Shown: positions 27,966-43,300 of the stretch, piece after piece
How positions within the stretch are numbered: position 1 is the stretch's first letter
Layout: each line of letters starts with the position of its first letter
Source: Paragordius varius
Taxonomy: Eukaryota > Nematomorpha
Length of the DNA stretch: 64,000 bases
Assembly (NCBI GenBank): GCA_964247055.1
Contig: OZ176052.1
Location: 4,588,001-4,652,000, forward strand
Direction: 5' to 3'
Notes under the pieces: generated by a model
What the model was told of the DNA's origin: nothing
Database searches by the model: none
Seen by the model: the letters and a program-made list of their open reading frames with translations, nothing else
Translations under genes and position numbers: made by a program

Positions 27966-28158
27966 CAGTATGAGTAAGTTTACATTGCTAGAAAGTTATT
28001 AATTATTGCCAAATAGCGTATACAACAAAGGGCGGTATTATTGGCTTATAGTTATTTTTTTCACTTTTTACTATCATTAGCCAATAATAATTCTCTTTTC
28101 TGCATATGCTATTTAGCAATAATTAATAACTTCTAGCAGTGTATACTTACTCACACTG
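27966..28158. mobile_element. Near-palindromic foldback MITE, mariner-like ends
   Basis: Ends CAGTATGAGTAAG and CTTACTCACACTG are inverted. The arms stay paired for about 80 bp (for example TAGAAAGTTATTAATTATTG), leaving a short loop of TTTTTTCACTTTTTA. The CAGT start and AT-rich flanks suggest a Tc1/mariner relative. It lies between the 3' ends of RNF11 and the RhoGEF. Confidence 0.75.
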
Positions 28159-28343
28159 TAAAATTCGCATGTACCATTAACTTATCAGGCATGTCTAAAT
28201 TTATCTTATTAATTATTGAACTTTCTTTTTTATGTTATCTGGGGATGATTGATTCAATGTTTTGGGTTATCCGTTGATGGAAAAATATAATTTAACCATG
28301 TAACCATTTTGGAGAGAGACACATTTTTACTACTAATACTATA

Positions 28344-31300
28344 CTAAAAATAATAGATAGATTGGATGTATTTTGGTGATTGAGTTCCGTCATCTTTTGA
28401 AAGCGATGATAATGATTGCTGCCTTTGAGTCGAGGGAGAGGATTCCACCAAATTTTCCATCATCATGTATGGCTCCTCATAAATATGGTTGGTGGAGTCA
28501 TCGTATTCAGACAAAAGCTCACAACTCTGGGCAGCTAAACTTTGATCTATCGATTGGGTGTTGGCGTGTTCCGCTTTACTGATCGTAGCATTATGTTTAA
28601 TACTTATGGATGGCAAAGAATTATTATTTGAATAATAAGGAGTCACATTTCCTGATGCGGTTGTCAGGTGTAAACTTAAGCGATCAACCAAATTTTTTGG
28701 ATTCTTAAATGCCTTCTTGTAAGACAAAACATAAGGAGTTGTAACAGAAAAGGGTGTTCCTGTTGTTGTTGAATTGCGATTTGTTAATACAGTATTTTCA
28801 CAAGGTATATTTCTATTATTCGTTGATTTACTAAGTTCTTCTGTGTTCCTTATGGTTTTATTATTAACGTCGTTAATATTACAGCCTCCTAATAGTATAA
28901 ATGTTAATTTAAGTAAAAAATAACGTATCGTCTAGTGTTAATTTATATGATTTTGACGTTTTTTACGGAATTATAGTATAAATTTGGTATGATAAGGCTT
29001 ATTTTTATATATAAATTTTGGATGATTAGGTGAAAAAAATTATCTTACCTCCTCCCATGTACCCTTTTGAAAACGAAGACGGATGAGGTATTGTGGCAAT
29101 ATTTATGGGTTCAGTGTTGGTGTGAAATTGTTGTTGATGGATATTCCCATTTATTGTACACGCTAATTTCATGGGTAAAATTTGGTTTTCTGGCCCAGAC
29201 GACCCCAAAGAAGTTTGAGTCGACGCTTGACCAATTGTTTTAAACTTGTTTGTAGCAATATTATTACCATACATTTTGTCTTTAGTGTTATTAGCAAAGC
29301 TGTTTGGTACCCTGCTTTCACGATGAACGAAATGTTTTTGGTTCATTCCACCAATTAACTGCGTCGGATTAGTAAAGATTTGAGTTCTACTTTTTTGGGA
29401 AAATAAATTTGATGGGTGAGAATATGTACCACCGGTCTTGACTGACATCGTTATAGTTGGGTGATTGGTTAGGGTTTCAATCGTTTTCCTACCTTTACTT
29501 ATACTGTTACTAGTTGAATATGTTGTTGTCTGCGGTTGTTTTTGTTGTTTAAGTCCACTACCAATTGCTTTTTCGGCATTTGAATTTGTGGTAGATGATG
29601 CTAGAATTTGGACGTAATCATTACCATAATTAGATTCATGTTCTCCTCTTGTTAAATCATCCAAAGCTAACCTATTAGCATTTGACGGTATTGGGGGAAC
29701 GGGACCAAGAGATAGTGCCGTTTGATAGGAGCGAAGATACTTAGATGCTTGATGAGCTGTAAGAGAATTATTGAAAATGTTAGATCGACGACCCAAGCGG
29801 GGTGAAGCCGAGGGCGTCCTTGACAGTATGGTAGATTTGGCACTCGGGCTTTTTGGGCGCATTGATATGCAAGAAACTCTGCTGGCGTTAGAATTAGAGC
29901 CGTTATAACCGGTGCTATTTTTATACTGGCTATTGGAACAACGTATGGAGGATGGGGTAGGTAGGATAAAACTTTTACGTTGGTGACTGTCATCGGTTTT
30001 TACATTCTTTTTGGAAGTGGTATCGGTCAAAAATTTAGCTCCGCTACTAGTTATTTTAGAATTAGCGGTTGTACTGTTTGTGGTATCGCCACTATTGTAA
30101 TGATGATCCTTCCAATCCTGAAAGCGTTTAAAGGAAAAACTATACGAACTTCCTAATGCGTTGGATGAGGAGCTATTACCTTTACCAGAAGCTAGTAAAT
30201 TGTTTGAGGTCGAGGTGTGTTTTAAACTTGCGTGTGTGACAGATTGATGACTTCTCAACAATTTCTTTTGATTCGTCGAACAAATCAAATGTGAAGGAAT
30301 GTTGGGATTGTTGGATTTATTGGGATTATTGACTACATTGTTAAGGATTGTTGTATCTTCTTCGGGGATTAGTGGGTTTTTAATAAAATACGTTGCACTC
30401 GGTAAACCTAATTATTTAAGAAAATATGATATTTATATTATTTGAAACATAGGTTATTGAAAATTATCGTAAATTATTTAAGTCTGAGATTTTAAAATCA
30501 AATAACAGTCTTGATCTTAAAGTAGACATTAACCAAACATGATTTTTAATTATATATATTTGCACTTTATGTAAACCTGAAACATTTAACATGGAATCCT
30601 CGTAAGATTTCGATCGAAAATGTGAAACAGCCGGTATGTTGAGATTGCTTGTTGAATGATCTTGAGTTGGTATTTGTTGTCTTTTAACTGCATACTGACT
30701 CGAAAGATTCGTTGATGTTTGATAATGGTTTACATGTTGCGCTGCATTGATTTTAGTTGCATTTCTGTGATGTACGACATCTGCCCAATATTGTTGGATG
30801 GTTGCCTTCTGCGTTTCCATTAAATCTTGATCCGCTTTAAGGCGCTCCTATTTTTTCGTGTAATAAAATTTTGGAATTTTAAGATAGTAGATGTAACATT
30901 AAACCTATTTTTGCTGGAAACTTAATTTTACTAAGATATTAATACGATATAATTTTGACATACGGTCAAATTGTTAAAGTTGAAACGGTTATCGCGTCAA
31001 AAAATTCCAAAATCTATTTGTACATATATAAAACCTTTAAACTCTCCATTTTTTCCCTTTCAGCCTTTATTTGATTCCTTTCCGCTTCTAGCGCTGCCCT
31101 TTCCACCTCAGACTCTTTTTTGAAGGTTTCCTTCTCCTTAGTTACACTTTCTTGAAGGTTTCTCAGTTCTTCCAACTGTTGACTGTGCCACCACGATTTA
31201 TCGAGCAGAGATGTGGCCGATGTCCGGCTATGAAGTATAGCAGTGGGATATGAAAGCGAATTTGTCGAAGCAGTAAAACCAGTTGACAGAATATTGTTAT

Positions 31301-34300
31301 TGCTATTATTGGTGCTGTTATTATTACTATGACTTGCAAGGGCAAACATTTGTTTATACTTTGCCAATTTATATTGGGTGCTTTTGGCATCAGTTAATAA
31401 TCTAAGTAGTAAAAAGAATATATGGTTCCCAAAATATATGAATAATAAAAAAATTTATAAAAATAGCAGCAAATGTATAGGAAGTATTAGTGAAAACTTT
31501 TTAAATCATGATCGATTTATTATACAAATGTAATTATATATACGTACAATACATACCTCATGTGATTTGTAATTTCACAATTGATGACATTCTAAAACAA
31601 ACAGAAATATAATAATTAATTATATAAATTAAATATTAAAAGCGCTTGCTTACATATAAAAATAACTTTATACATACCATAATTAGATTTAAAATTTGGA
31701 TAAGTTGCATCCTCTGGGCCGCATTATAATTGTGATTGATAAGATTGAATGACGATTTTGGATCTTTCAGTATGTGAGCCAATGTAAGGGACATTAAACT
31801 CCCATTTTTGTGATTATGAATATTATTTTGTGAGTTCGGACGTGTTGAATTTGTCATAGAAGAGGTGGATAAGGGTGACGAAATTAGTGAGGTCTGTTGT
31901 ACAAGATAAAAAATTATATCTTTGTTCATTTGCAATGTTAAATTTATGAAATTTTTTTTTTATCAAACCTCTGAAGACGTAGTTGAACAACTTTCTGGCG
32001 TATTCGTTTGCTTGATTGATGAAGCTCTGCCATAATTATTCATTTCCTCAGTTGATTCTTTAAGTTTTGTTATATCCAAATGGTTTGGGGGCGGTTTTTT
32101 AACTAAACTAATAGATTGGGTACTACTGTCTTCCTTAATTATATTGTTGTCTATAGCGTGTTCTTCATATATAGAGGTTGTTGTTGTATGGTGTTCAAGA
32201 AAATTATTGCACGAAGCGGTTTTGGCATCGAACCCAGAAAAGGTTTCAGCTCTTTTTGGCTGTTGGCTTGATGTAGAATTTTGGCCATTTGAATCAGCCT
32301 CAGTCGTAGAGGTGGCATTTTGGGAAAGATTTTGTATAAATTTGTAACTTTCATCTAAGAAACGCATAAATGATTGCAAAAATAGTTTTTTTGAGGCAAA
32401 AAATCATTGTGAAACAAGAAAATTACGTATCATGGGCTTGTTATGATCCAATACATCGCTTACACTCCTGTTCAGGTTGGGGATAAGGGATTGATAAGTA
32501 GGTGGTGCCGGAGATTTTCCAATTTGGACTTCTCCGAGTTTATACACTATATGGGCATTTATAATTATTATATATTAAAATTTAAAGATACCAATTCTTC
32601 TTATGAATGTTAGGTTTAAACAATTTATAAATTTTGTTTTTTTTTACAAATTATCTAGATAAATCATAGGCTAATACATTGGTTTATAACGGTTTGCAAA
32701 ATGTCACGGAGTTCGATTAAGCAAGATTTGTTCAGTTTGTCCAAATCTCTGGATTCCAACTCTTGGTCCAATGATAGCAACAATCCATCTTCCTGGGAAT
32801 CTGTAAGGGCTCTACTTAGCATTCCAGAGGAATTTGTCAGTTGTTCCGAGCATGCCGTTTGAGTTGACGTAGATGTCGTTTTTGTGTATGTTGTGTCATC
32901 ATTGTTTATCATTTTTGGTGTAAGAGCTTTGTTATACTCTATTTGAGTCGTGAGTGATCTGGATCGTAGGCAAGATTCCGTTTCCCGTTTTAGTTTCTCC
33001 AAAACACTATCTATCGAAGTGTCGATCTCTGGTGGCATACTTTTACGTTGTACCGTTTTTAGGTCCGAAATATAGGATGTCTCACCTTCCCTCAAAGCAG
33101 CATTAGATGGGAGTAACAAATTGTTAGGGTTGTTGTGCTGTTGATTGCTAATTTGATATCGTCGACACAATGTTTCATACCGACGTAATGGTTCTATAGT
33201 GCGTGACAGGATATCACACTTGGCAAAAGTTATAAGCATCATTTCATAATCTTTTTTCTCGGCTTCATCTAAATATATATCACAATAGATTATGTAAGAA
33301 ATATGAGTTAATTTAAGTAAATTAAATCGTATTTATAAATATATATTTCATTCTAACAGGAATAAACCTAATAACCGGTGAACTTTGTGTGTGGCCATAT
33401 CGATTTTCCTCAGTTCTTGCCTGAAATTTTCTTTGACACTTGGATCTAAAAATAGTAAAAATAATTGTTTATATGATCCCTAATTGAATAATATATAGTA
33501 ATTCTTATTTTGATAAAATAATTACCACCTAAATAAATTTTTTGTTCCCGAGCCAGGGTTGATTTCATGCGTTGAGTTGTGGGTGATAAATTACCATTTT
33601 CAATGTCTTCGACGTTTTCTCCATTCTTGTTTTGTTGATTTTCTAAGAAAAGGATATCTCTTAAACCGGTTGATATGTGTGAAGCTAAAGTTTTTCTTAA
33701 TTGATAAAGCCATTGATTTTTGGTTTTAGAGTTGTGACAAGATATTTCATACATTTCTGGACAAACTGCTTGGCAGTTTATAATGTAAAAAGCTGAAGAA
33801 TCACCTGCCTTTTCACGGAAGATAAGTTTTTGGAGCGGTAATACTGAAGACTATGTGTCCATAAAAAATAAAAATATATGTCATTAAAAAGTAGATGGTA
33901 ATATTTTTTAAAAAAAACATGGAACTGAAGTGTCCGAAAGGCCTGCGAAAAATTTAAAAGTCCCATAATTTGCCAAAATTTTAGTAAAATTAATCTTATA
34001 AAACAATTTTTCTAAATAAGTCCCATCCAATTGGCACGGACTAGAAAAAATTATATGATATCTGTGTTTTTCGCTTATGTTTGAAAACTAATAAATTATT
34101 TATGATTAGTCCAGAAGGAGGCCCGTCTGTTTGAAGTCAGAAATGCGGCCCGCGGAGCCATTTGCGTTGGATACCCCTGGTTTAGAAAATATTTCTTAAA
34201 AGCAAATTTCAACACTACATAACGAATACTATCACCATACCATTCCTCTGTAAGCTATGGGCGTTGATTTGTTAATTGGATGAATGGAATGGTCCAACGT

Positions 34301-37300
34301 TTGTTGTTTTGCATTGTTGGCAAATGAAGAAGACGAATTGTTTGATAAAACATTATCCTCAGTTGAAATTGTCATCGTCGCATTGCTATGGTGATGGTAA
34401 GATAAATTTTGGTGCGTTAATGTAGTCGCAAATTTATAACGTATCCCACTCTCCTTGTCCCTATCTTTATCGCGCAGTTCCTGTAGGAATACTAAAGCAT
34501 CTGAAAGAAGAAGTGCATGTATGTGTGATAATGTAACATTATGGGCCAAAGGACCAGTTGAAGAACCTAGGCTACCACTTTTAGAGCCGGATTTATCTTT
34601 ACTTATACCAAGTGAGAGGACAGAACTCAAATTTGCTGTCGTATTGTGCTGTTGTGATTGATTTCCTGCATTATTAAAATTGCTGATAGAATCCGTTAAT
34701 GGATTTGTGGAAACATTTGTGGTTCCGGTTCCATTTTGCACAAGCAAAGATTGCGTTGAAGCGGAATGACCTTGTATTGTATGAGATGATGCAGTTATTG
34801 GGCTTGTAATGTTATTGACACCAGCATAAACGAGGTCTAGCGGTCCTCCCTCAAACACTAGTTCTCGTTCATGGGACATTAACTCACCTCTTCTTTGTTG
34901 GGAGGCATCACTTGGTTGAATTAGATCATTTGGCTAAAATGTTCACAAAAATAATTTGGCATACTCGAACAGATAACATGCAAATAAAAAATCGTAAATA
35001 ATATTAATAATCTTTCCTAATAGTATAAAGAGTTCATGGCTAAAAGAGTAATAAAAATATATTTTAGCCGCCCAAAATTGAAAGGAGTCATCGATATTAC
35101 ATTATTTTTTATAGTAATTTAAATGACCCCTGATATGGACCTCAATGGGAATTAAAACACGGCTTATTATCAGGATCAAGGCCTTTTTTTACAATAGTCT
35201 GCTTTTTTGCAAAAGCGTATTAAGGGGAAATATAGGCGAAACAGGGAATATTTCAATACATAATTTATTTTAATAAACGATTTACTATACTTCAGGCTGA
35301 TACATCTTTTCAAAATAATTATTTCCAAAATGCATCTTAACATAGTTTACAATGCATATAATTTATCGAAATATACTGTAATAATTTGGCCCTCAAAAAA
35401 GGCTTGTGATTTAGGATCAATTTGAGATACAATATCTTTGAAACGATCTTTGAGTTCGCGTTTTGCTATACGTTCATCCACGGCCGTCAAAATTGATTTT
35501 AGGCCAATCAAAGCTTGGTTGAGATTTTCATCTTCAATATTGGTGGGTTGTTTTTTACCTAAACCATACAATAACAATTTTAAAAAATAATAAACAAAGA
35601 TAAATTCAAAAAATCATAACACGTCATCGATCGATCATATATGTTCATTTCCATACCTTTTTGTGCCTTAATTATGGATTCCAACAATATAGGGTATTTT
35701 GTGATGCGTTGAGTTATGGCTAAAATACATTCAGGTACACTTTTACGGCGACACAATGGATGTACCAAGCAATTCTAATCAACAACATATTTTTGAATTA
35801 AATAAAATTACCCTAAAAATATTGATTTGTTTACAATTAAACGCCAGATATTGTTGTTAATTAATTTAAAACAATGATAGGAATCCTAAAACCCATATCA
35901 TTAAATTTACGGGAAAAAAGATTGGTGTTATAAATTTTTGAAGACGTTGGTGATTTAATTTTTAACTTAAATTTATAATATGAAATCGAGATTTTTTTCT
36001 ATATGTTATATATCGAATATACTTAATTAAATCAAACAAATTCCAAATTAATACTTGAAAATAATTGGCAACGTCCTTATCAGCCTTAATTAATCGTTTG
36101 TAAGCTTGAATGGCACATTTGTGTTCAGAACAAAATTCTCCATATTCAAGTTTCATTTTGTTTGCACATTCCCCTGTAAACTATATTAAATAATTTTGAA
36201 TAGTTTAATAAATATTAATCGTATGCTATTTTCTATATATTTATATATTAAAAAAACTTAAAGGGTTTAAATGATATACTTGATCTAGTAAAACATCACC
36301 AATTTGTTCAACAAATATGGATTGTTGTTTTTTGTTTCTCAAAGCCTCATAGAATTGTAAATGGATATGAAATAGATTTTGGGCATGCGTGAATATAGCT
36401 TTAAGTATGTCATTCTCTTGTTTGATTACATGAAAAAGGGCAAACGCATAAATCTGTGCACACATATCAAATTAATTTTATTATTGTAATTATATCATCG
36501 TTTTAGATATGACATAATAAATATTTTAAACAGGCAGATTATAGGTTTGATTATGTTATGAATTGGTGTCTTTATTTGTTCTTAGGGTAAGGAATTCTAA
36601 ATTATCAATCAATTTTAATCTCCCCAAATTCGATTTTAAAATTAACCCCTTGCCTATTTAAATTAAGATTATTTTAGTCTAATTTAGTCCAAAAAAAATT
36701 TTAAAACAGTTTTAGTTATTGAATTTTATACACAGTAGCATATGGTACAAAACAACAAATGGTCAAAATTAAAGATTTTCCCTATACTTCTGCCTATTTT
36801 ATTTGGGACTAACTTATTTTTAAACCATACGGTATTCTATTGTAATTCAACTAACCTTGTTAACGATGGAAAGTGTTTGCAGATGGACCTTTTCTGTCAT
36901 GATTAATTCATGAATTATATCTTGTTTCTTAATCTCCTTGCTGGTGTATTGTTTGAGAAACTGGAGTTTTGAATACAAAATAAAAACAAAAAATAAATTA
37001 GAAATAAATGTAATAAAAATTATAGTATTTAGCATTAATCGTATATTATTACAATAGGTATTATTATTATTAATACCAACATACCAAAGTATAAAATTAA
37101 CATTTTACAAGGTTATTTTGGTACACAAAACACAAATATCCATCTCTAACTATAAAATATTCAAAAACAACAACTGAAAAGCTATATACATACAAACATA
37201 TAAGATTAAGAGGGAGTTGTCGAAAAAACTGTCTTTTCTCTTAATTAGATACAATTAAATAAATTCTGCCATACATAATATCAAAGATAAGCTGGTTTTT

Positions 37301-40300
37301 TAATATAGACTTATTCGTAATTTTATACAATATATATATATGTCAATTTGTGGTGGATAACTTGCAAAAAATATATTAAATTTTATTGTGGATAGCTAAA
37401 ATAAAAAAAATGATTTGCAGCACTAATAAATTAGTAGTAAGATTGGTTGACGAATGTGATATTTTTCTTTTTCAACATTCAAAATTTCCTAATCTCTCCA
37501 AATATGATTCCTGTAATCCCCTCCTCTCTAATTTGACCTTATTCCGTGATAAAAGGCAAAAAATAATTCCGATTTTGACAGATTTATTATAAAAATAAAT
37601 AATTTCAATTAATAATAAAATAAATGTTTTAATATTGGTGTCTCTTAATTCATCCTTTCCATGTCGTCAAAATATATTGCCACAAATAACGTAAATAATT
37701 TTAAAATAAAGATAAAATAGATATTTCCCATTTACAAAATTTAAAAATTTAATTCGTTATATGGGGCAAAAAAATCTAAAATGTTTAGGTTTTATTAATA
37801 TAGTTTTTATCTAAAAATACAAGACATTAGTGGTTTCTATACAAATTTTTACAATAACAACCGAATGAACAACATCAATTGTTACTTTGGTATTATCGTA
37901 TAGAAATATGCCCAGTTTTGTGGAAAAAACACAAAAAAATAAAATTTAAATTAAAATCAGTTTTTTTTCCATTAATATCTAAATATTAGTTTATTTCAAA
38001 AATTTTATTGTTGCTCATTACTTAGGTGAAGTTGAAAGAGTGTATGATGATCAATATGAACTAATTAGTTTGTGTCTTTATTTTAATGAGAGCTAGGTTA
38101 GTTTTAGTAAACATTCATTTATTTAAAAACAATTTAACTCATAAATACCAATTTTTATCGCCTAAATTTAATAATATTAGTTCATATTAGCACTTTTTAT
38201 CGCTTTATAATTCAACAAATCTAACGATCATTTAGACAAAACTTGAAAAAAACACATTAAAATAATATAAATATTCTGCGCATTACCTATATTATTAAAT
38301 ATTTTTTGAATTTTAAAACCAATCAAAATAGCATACCTTTTTATCAGTACGTAAGCTGGTCCAGGCATCATTTTCTTCATCGGCACCAGCCTCAAAAGGA
38401 TTAAAATGTAAAAATTTGTCATCCCTAATGTCGGGATATTCTAGCAAGGATGTTTCCAACGTATATGATATCATCAAAGGAGGAGATGTTTTTATGATAT
38501 TAATTATATCATTGAAATCATGGTTTAATGCTTTATCTTTACAATTTGTGTCGTATAATTTTAAGGAATTAATTTCCCTTCTTGAGTCTGTTTTCCGCTC
38601 GTTGATATCAGATACAGTGATGCCAATATTATGATGAGATACGTTTTGAGTATTTGTGGACTTATCATTGATTGCAGGATAATCGGAAGTAATATTAGTA
38701 TGGGGTGATGATAAATCTGATTTTTTAACTATTGCTTCATTTTCATCGCATGGGACAAGTGTATCCAAAGATTTATTTAATAAATTATTGTCTTCTTCGC
38801 CATCAGAATAGTTTTGTGGGACAATAAAGCTGTCTTTCGCGTTTTCATCACCATCATCATTATTATTAATGAAAGAGTCTTGGTTTGGCACAACAATGAT
38901 TGAAGTATCACTTGAATCAATAAATTTGGCGACTTTTGCTGTCAAATCAAACATGGAAGAAACAATAACATTGTCTTTATGAGTACTAGAACTATCAACT
39001 ATTTCATCAAACTGTTTATGATTTTTTGATGTAAGATCGTTTGAAATGGAATTAGGATTATCTTTATGAATAATTTCATTGGTTGGTTCCTTCTCTTCCT
39101 GCTTAAAAACGACATTATGATCTATTCTAAGTTGTGGTGTTGTTGTATCAATCATTGTAGGGTTCTCTACGCCAGAATCGAGGTCCATATCGAGATGATT
39201 ATATGGATTATTAATATTGTTGGTTAAACTACATATACCTTCAGTTTGTTGTACATCATTATTGGCACGAGCATTATTATTGAATAAGAAATCTTTAATT
39301 CCGCCAAGCGTGGGAGATATTATAGTTGTCGCTGCAGTGGTCATATTAAGCAAAGTATTATCATTAGGACTTTCACCCTTTTCAGGGCTAATTTCATAAT
39401 GTGTAGTTTGTTTTCGTTCAGTAGTTAAACAATTACTAGAAATAGAATTGATAAAATTTAAGTTTGATTAACATTTTTTATCAAAACGAAATAACTATAT
39501 ATAATAAATTATATGAAAACAATAATTGTAATTATGGAAAAAGTTTTGTTTTTCGAAAGTAAAAATGGATTGGATGAAAAGAGCAAAAGCGGTAAACCGC
39601 AATTATAAAATATGGTTTGATAAAAAATTCAATTTATTTTTACATAAGCGGTATGTTGAAAAGAAATTTGAAAAAATATAGATATTATACAATTAAAAAA
39701 TGACTATTAAAAAAATATTTATACGAATAACGTATTTATGGAATTAGGTTTAATAATTTTTGATAATTAGAGCTTATTTTAAAATCCGCCGTTAAAAATA
39801 ATTTATTTATAAATCATCATATCATTAATAAAAAAGAATGGATTATATATATGCTACTGTTTTACCTGGTATAATATTCAATATTTTTACTTTATATTCA
39901 TTAAAAACGTAAAATTTAGTCAATGCTTCAATATTTTAAATAACGTTGATCATTATTTAATAATAATATAAATATATAATTATAATTAATATTGAATTTT
40001 TCTATTTTTCATTTATTTTTCGATAAATATAATGACAATGGCAATTTTTTAAACCAACATAGAGGATAACAATGAATGAAATATTTGTTAACCTTTTCTA
40101 TTATTAAATTATTTATACTTTACAGTTACAAATTTTTTCAGCATTACGTCCATATGTAGAGATATAAAAATAAAAATTATAAATAATTAACAAAACAATC
40201 ACTGAGGATTGTAATATAAAATAAAAAATATATCAGTTGAATAGAGGTGACCAGGTATGAAAACAAATTATTAGATAAAATTTAATAATATGAATAAAAA

Positions 40301-43300
40301 TAATAGCGTTCATATCCAATTCCATCCCTCTTGCTTGCTTTTTTGATCCATTTATATTACAAATATTGTTATAATATATATATATATAACACATTTTAAT
40401 TATTATGTAATAATAATATATATAGATAAAAATGTTTTAATATTTTTGTTCAGAGGTCATTGAATTATTGCTATTAATTACCTTTACTCTTACCTGTTTG
40501 TGGTATATTTGTTTGGTGTGTGTGCAATACATAATATAACGAAAAAAATTCTTTTTAGTTTTGGAAATATGAGAAGAATAAGTAGAGACTCGCTAAATGA
40601 AATCATCGTATTAAATTATTATTATCTATTTTATGTTTTATACAACGTATTCGTTAAAATTTTATAAAAAAAATATTATTTGCTTTCAAATAAGAATTAG
40701 CTGGTTAGTTTTCATTTTAATATTATATTACAAACATTCATATAAATTTGATAAAGTTGTCTTGTATAAAAAGTAAGTAGTTTTTTGACAAACCTTTGCT
40801 AAATGCCTTTGTCCATATATATTTAAATGGTTAATATTCCTCTTTGTATATGGCGAAATACATTTCTTAGATCGTAAATATAATCTCGTTTGTTTTCGCC
40901 ATACATAATTTTTTATCAATAATTGCTATCGAAAAAATCAAAAATTTAATCAAAAATCAAAAAAGCTAATTCAAAGGACACGGTTGTGTGTTAAAAGGAA
41001 ATAATTTGAAAAAAACCTTTTTAAATTAAAATAAATGTATTATTCGAAAAAAACGCGGTAAATTATCTCTGAGATCTATAAAATTCGTTTACTGGTCAAA
41101 AAATTGCCATTAATATTAATTTTTTAGCTGATATATGGCACAATAGCGATAAAACAATGTATATATAATTTTAAAACTTCCTTTTTTCAAGACGAAGTAT
41201 TTTTTACGATTTTACAGAATTTGTTAAACACATAAAATAATAAAAAATTAAATGTTATTAGAAAGTTTACGAAAAAAATAAATTAAATAAATTGATGTAC
41301 AAAAATGATATATCACGCCATCCTGTTAATTTTGAAAAGTAGAGTTCTACTAAAAAAAGTGTGTATTAATTTGTTGTTGAGACGACTTAGTTACTTACAA
41401 ATTAAATTTTATGTTACATATATATTCGTTAAAAACTAACAGCGAGGTATTAGGGTTGTGAAATGAATTTCATTTCGATATCGGATTTGTAAAAAGTTTA
41501 CGTAAAAAGAGAATATATGGCAAAATAATATTTTAGCTAATAACAATATTTAACTAGAACCGTTTCTCAAAAATTTAACAACATATGGATACAGAAATTT
41601 TTTTAAACCTTTAATAAAATGACAATTTTTTCTCAATAGTTAAATAGGTTAAAATTTATCTACGAAAAAATCGGGGTATTCGATTGCGTCCCAATAAGTC
41701 ATAACTAGTAAAAAATTAGTATATATAAATGTATAAGGATATGTCAAAAATAATCATAATTCAGAACTCACTAGTATATTTTTATGAAAAGTCCCCTTAA
41801 TATCCATCAAAATAAATTGCGAAAAATTTGCAAATTTGATACAATTTTAATTTGAGGTGTGAAATAAATAATTTAATTTGAGCCCTACAACTATTTTATA
41901 GATTTGACACTTGAAATATTTTTATTTATAAATTTGATGTATAATATTTAAAAAATTAAATCCTAGAATATTTTATCCTCGTATAAAATTTAAAAACCAA
42001 AATATATGTTTTGTAATATTTCATAAATTTCAGATTATATATTACAACAAGGTTATCGTCCTTCCCTGAACTGTAAACATTCAGGCCAGGCGCTCACAGA
42101 TACTGTTCTTATATTTTATAAGGATAGTTCTTTTCAGGCAACACAAATACAAAACTACCGACTTGTAATATCTTATGTAAGTAAAATTTATTAAAATTTA
42201 TAAGTTTCCCCCCCCCCCCCCCAATTAAAAACATTAAATTATTTGTATAATTATTAAAAACTTTGAATAAATGAGAAAAACCATAAGGCATCTTACCGAT
42301 TTCCGCATTATTAACCATATATATTTTATCAAAAATATTAGCCAAACCGTATTTGTTTAAGTTACAAATCTAACGCTAAACAGAATAATTGATTCGAAAA
42401 TTAGAGAGTTTACTTTTTAATTTATATAAATTCAATAATAATTATCAGACACCGGATGTAGGAATTTTATCCAGAAATATAAATTTTTCATAAATCAATT
42501 AGGTTATTTTGTAAACATGAATGAGAATGTTTGACTAGTAAACCAGTAGCCTTTTTAAAAAACATAATTCAATATACCTTATATGTCATATGTCCGAATA
42601 CATAAGTTTATATCAATATACCCCAAAAATGATGTATTAGTTGGAAAAAATGCCGATATCATTGGAATAACTTTAGATTTTAAACATGTGAATTATACCT
42701 CTTGCGCAAAAAATATATTAAAATAAAAAATTTAATTTTTTTTGTATAGTAAATAAACATTATATGCATATTTATATATACTAAACATATTAATTATTAC
42801 ATATTATCTAATGATGATCTATCTCTATTATTATTACAAAACATTTAAATTCAAATGAAATGAAATATTTATATACTATAATATATGGTAAAAAAGATAA
42901 AAAAAATTTTTTTAATAAGCTATAATTTTTTTTAATGAAAAAAAGGTAAATCTATATTTTTGTAACCACAAAAGTGTAAAAATGTGACAATATTAAAATA
43001 GTAGTATATTTATATACAAAGGGGATTATTTTTTGTTAAACATTTATAATTTTAGTAAAATTATCATTTTTATCTAATAATAATAATAATTAAAACTAAA
43101 TAATTTAGTAAAATATTAGCATAAATTAATAAATAAATGAATTTGCGCAAAGATAATATATTATATACCTTTGGTGAGTCAAACAACATCATTTATCATA
43201 ATTAATAAAAGATATATATATATATATATATATATATACTATATAGTAACGAGAACTATTATTGGTCACTGGTTATTTCAATTGGCTAAATTGGTATATT

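Larger units (their letters stand above)
24275..28343. other. Intergenic region between convergent RNF11 and RhoGEF genes
   Basis: AT-rich. Two transposable elements account for part of it: the CACTA-like copy at 25327-26226 and the foldback MITE at 27966-28158. A short open tail at 26749-26800 is discussed among rejected items. No gene recognised. Confidence 0.6.

Noticed and set aside
29667-29993. Open frame of 108 codons on the minus strand
   Set aside because: Shadow of RhoGEF exon 21 in another frame; the Ser/Asn-rich frame is the one whose phases link to neighbouring exons.
34020-34240. Possible conserved exon because of high G+C (GCGGCCCGCGGAGCC)
   Set aside because: It is the hAT-like right terminus shared with four other sites, not coding.
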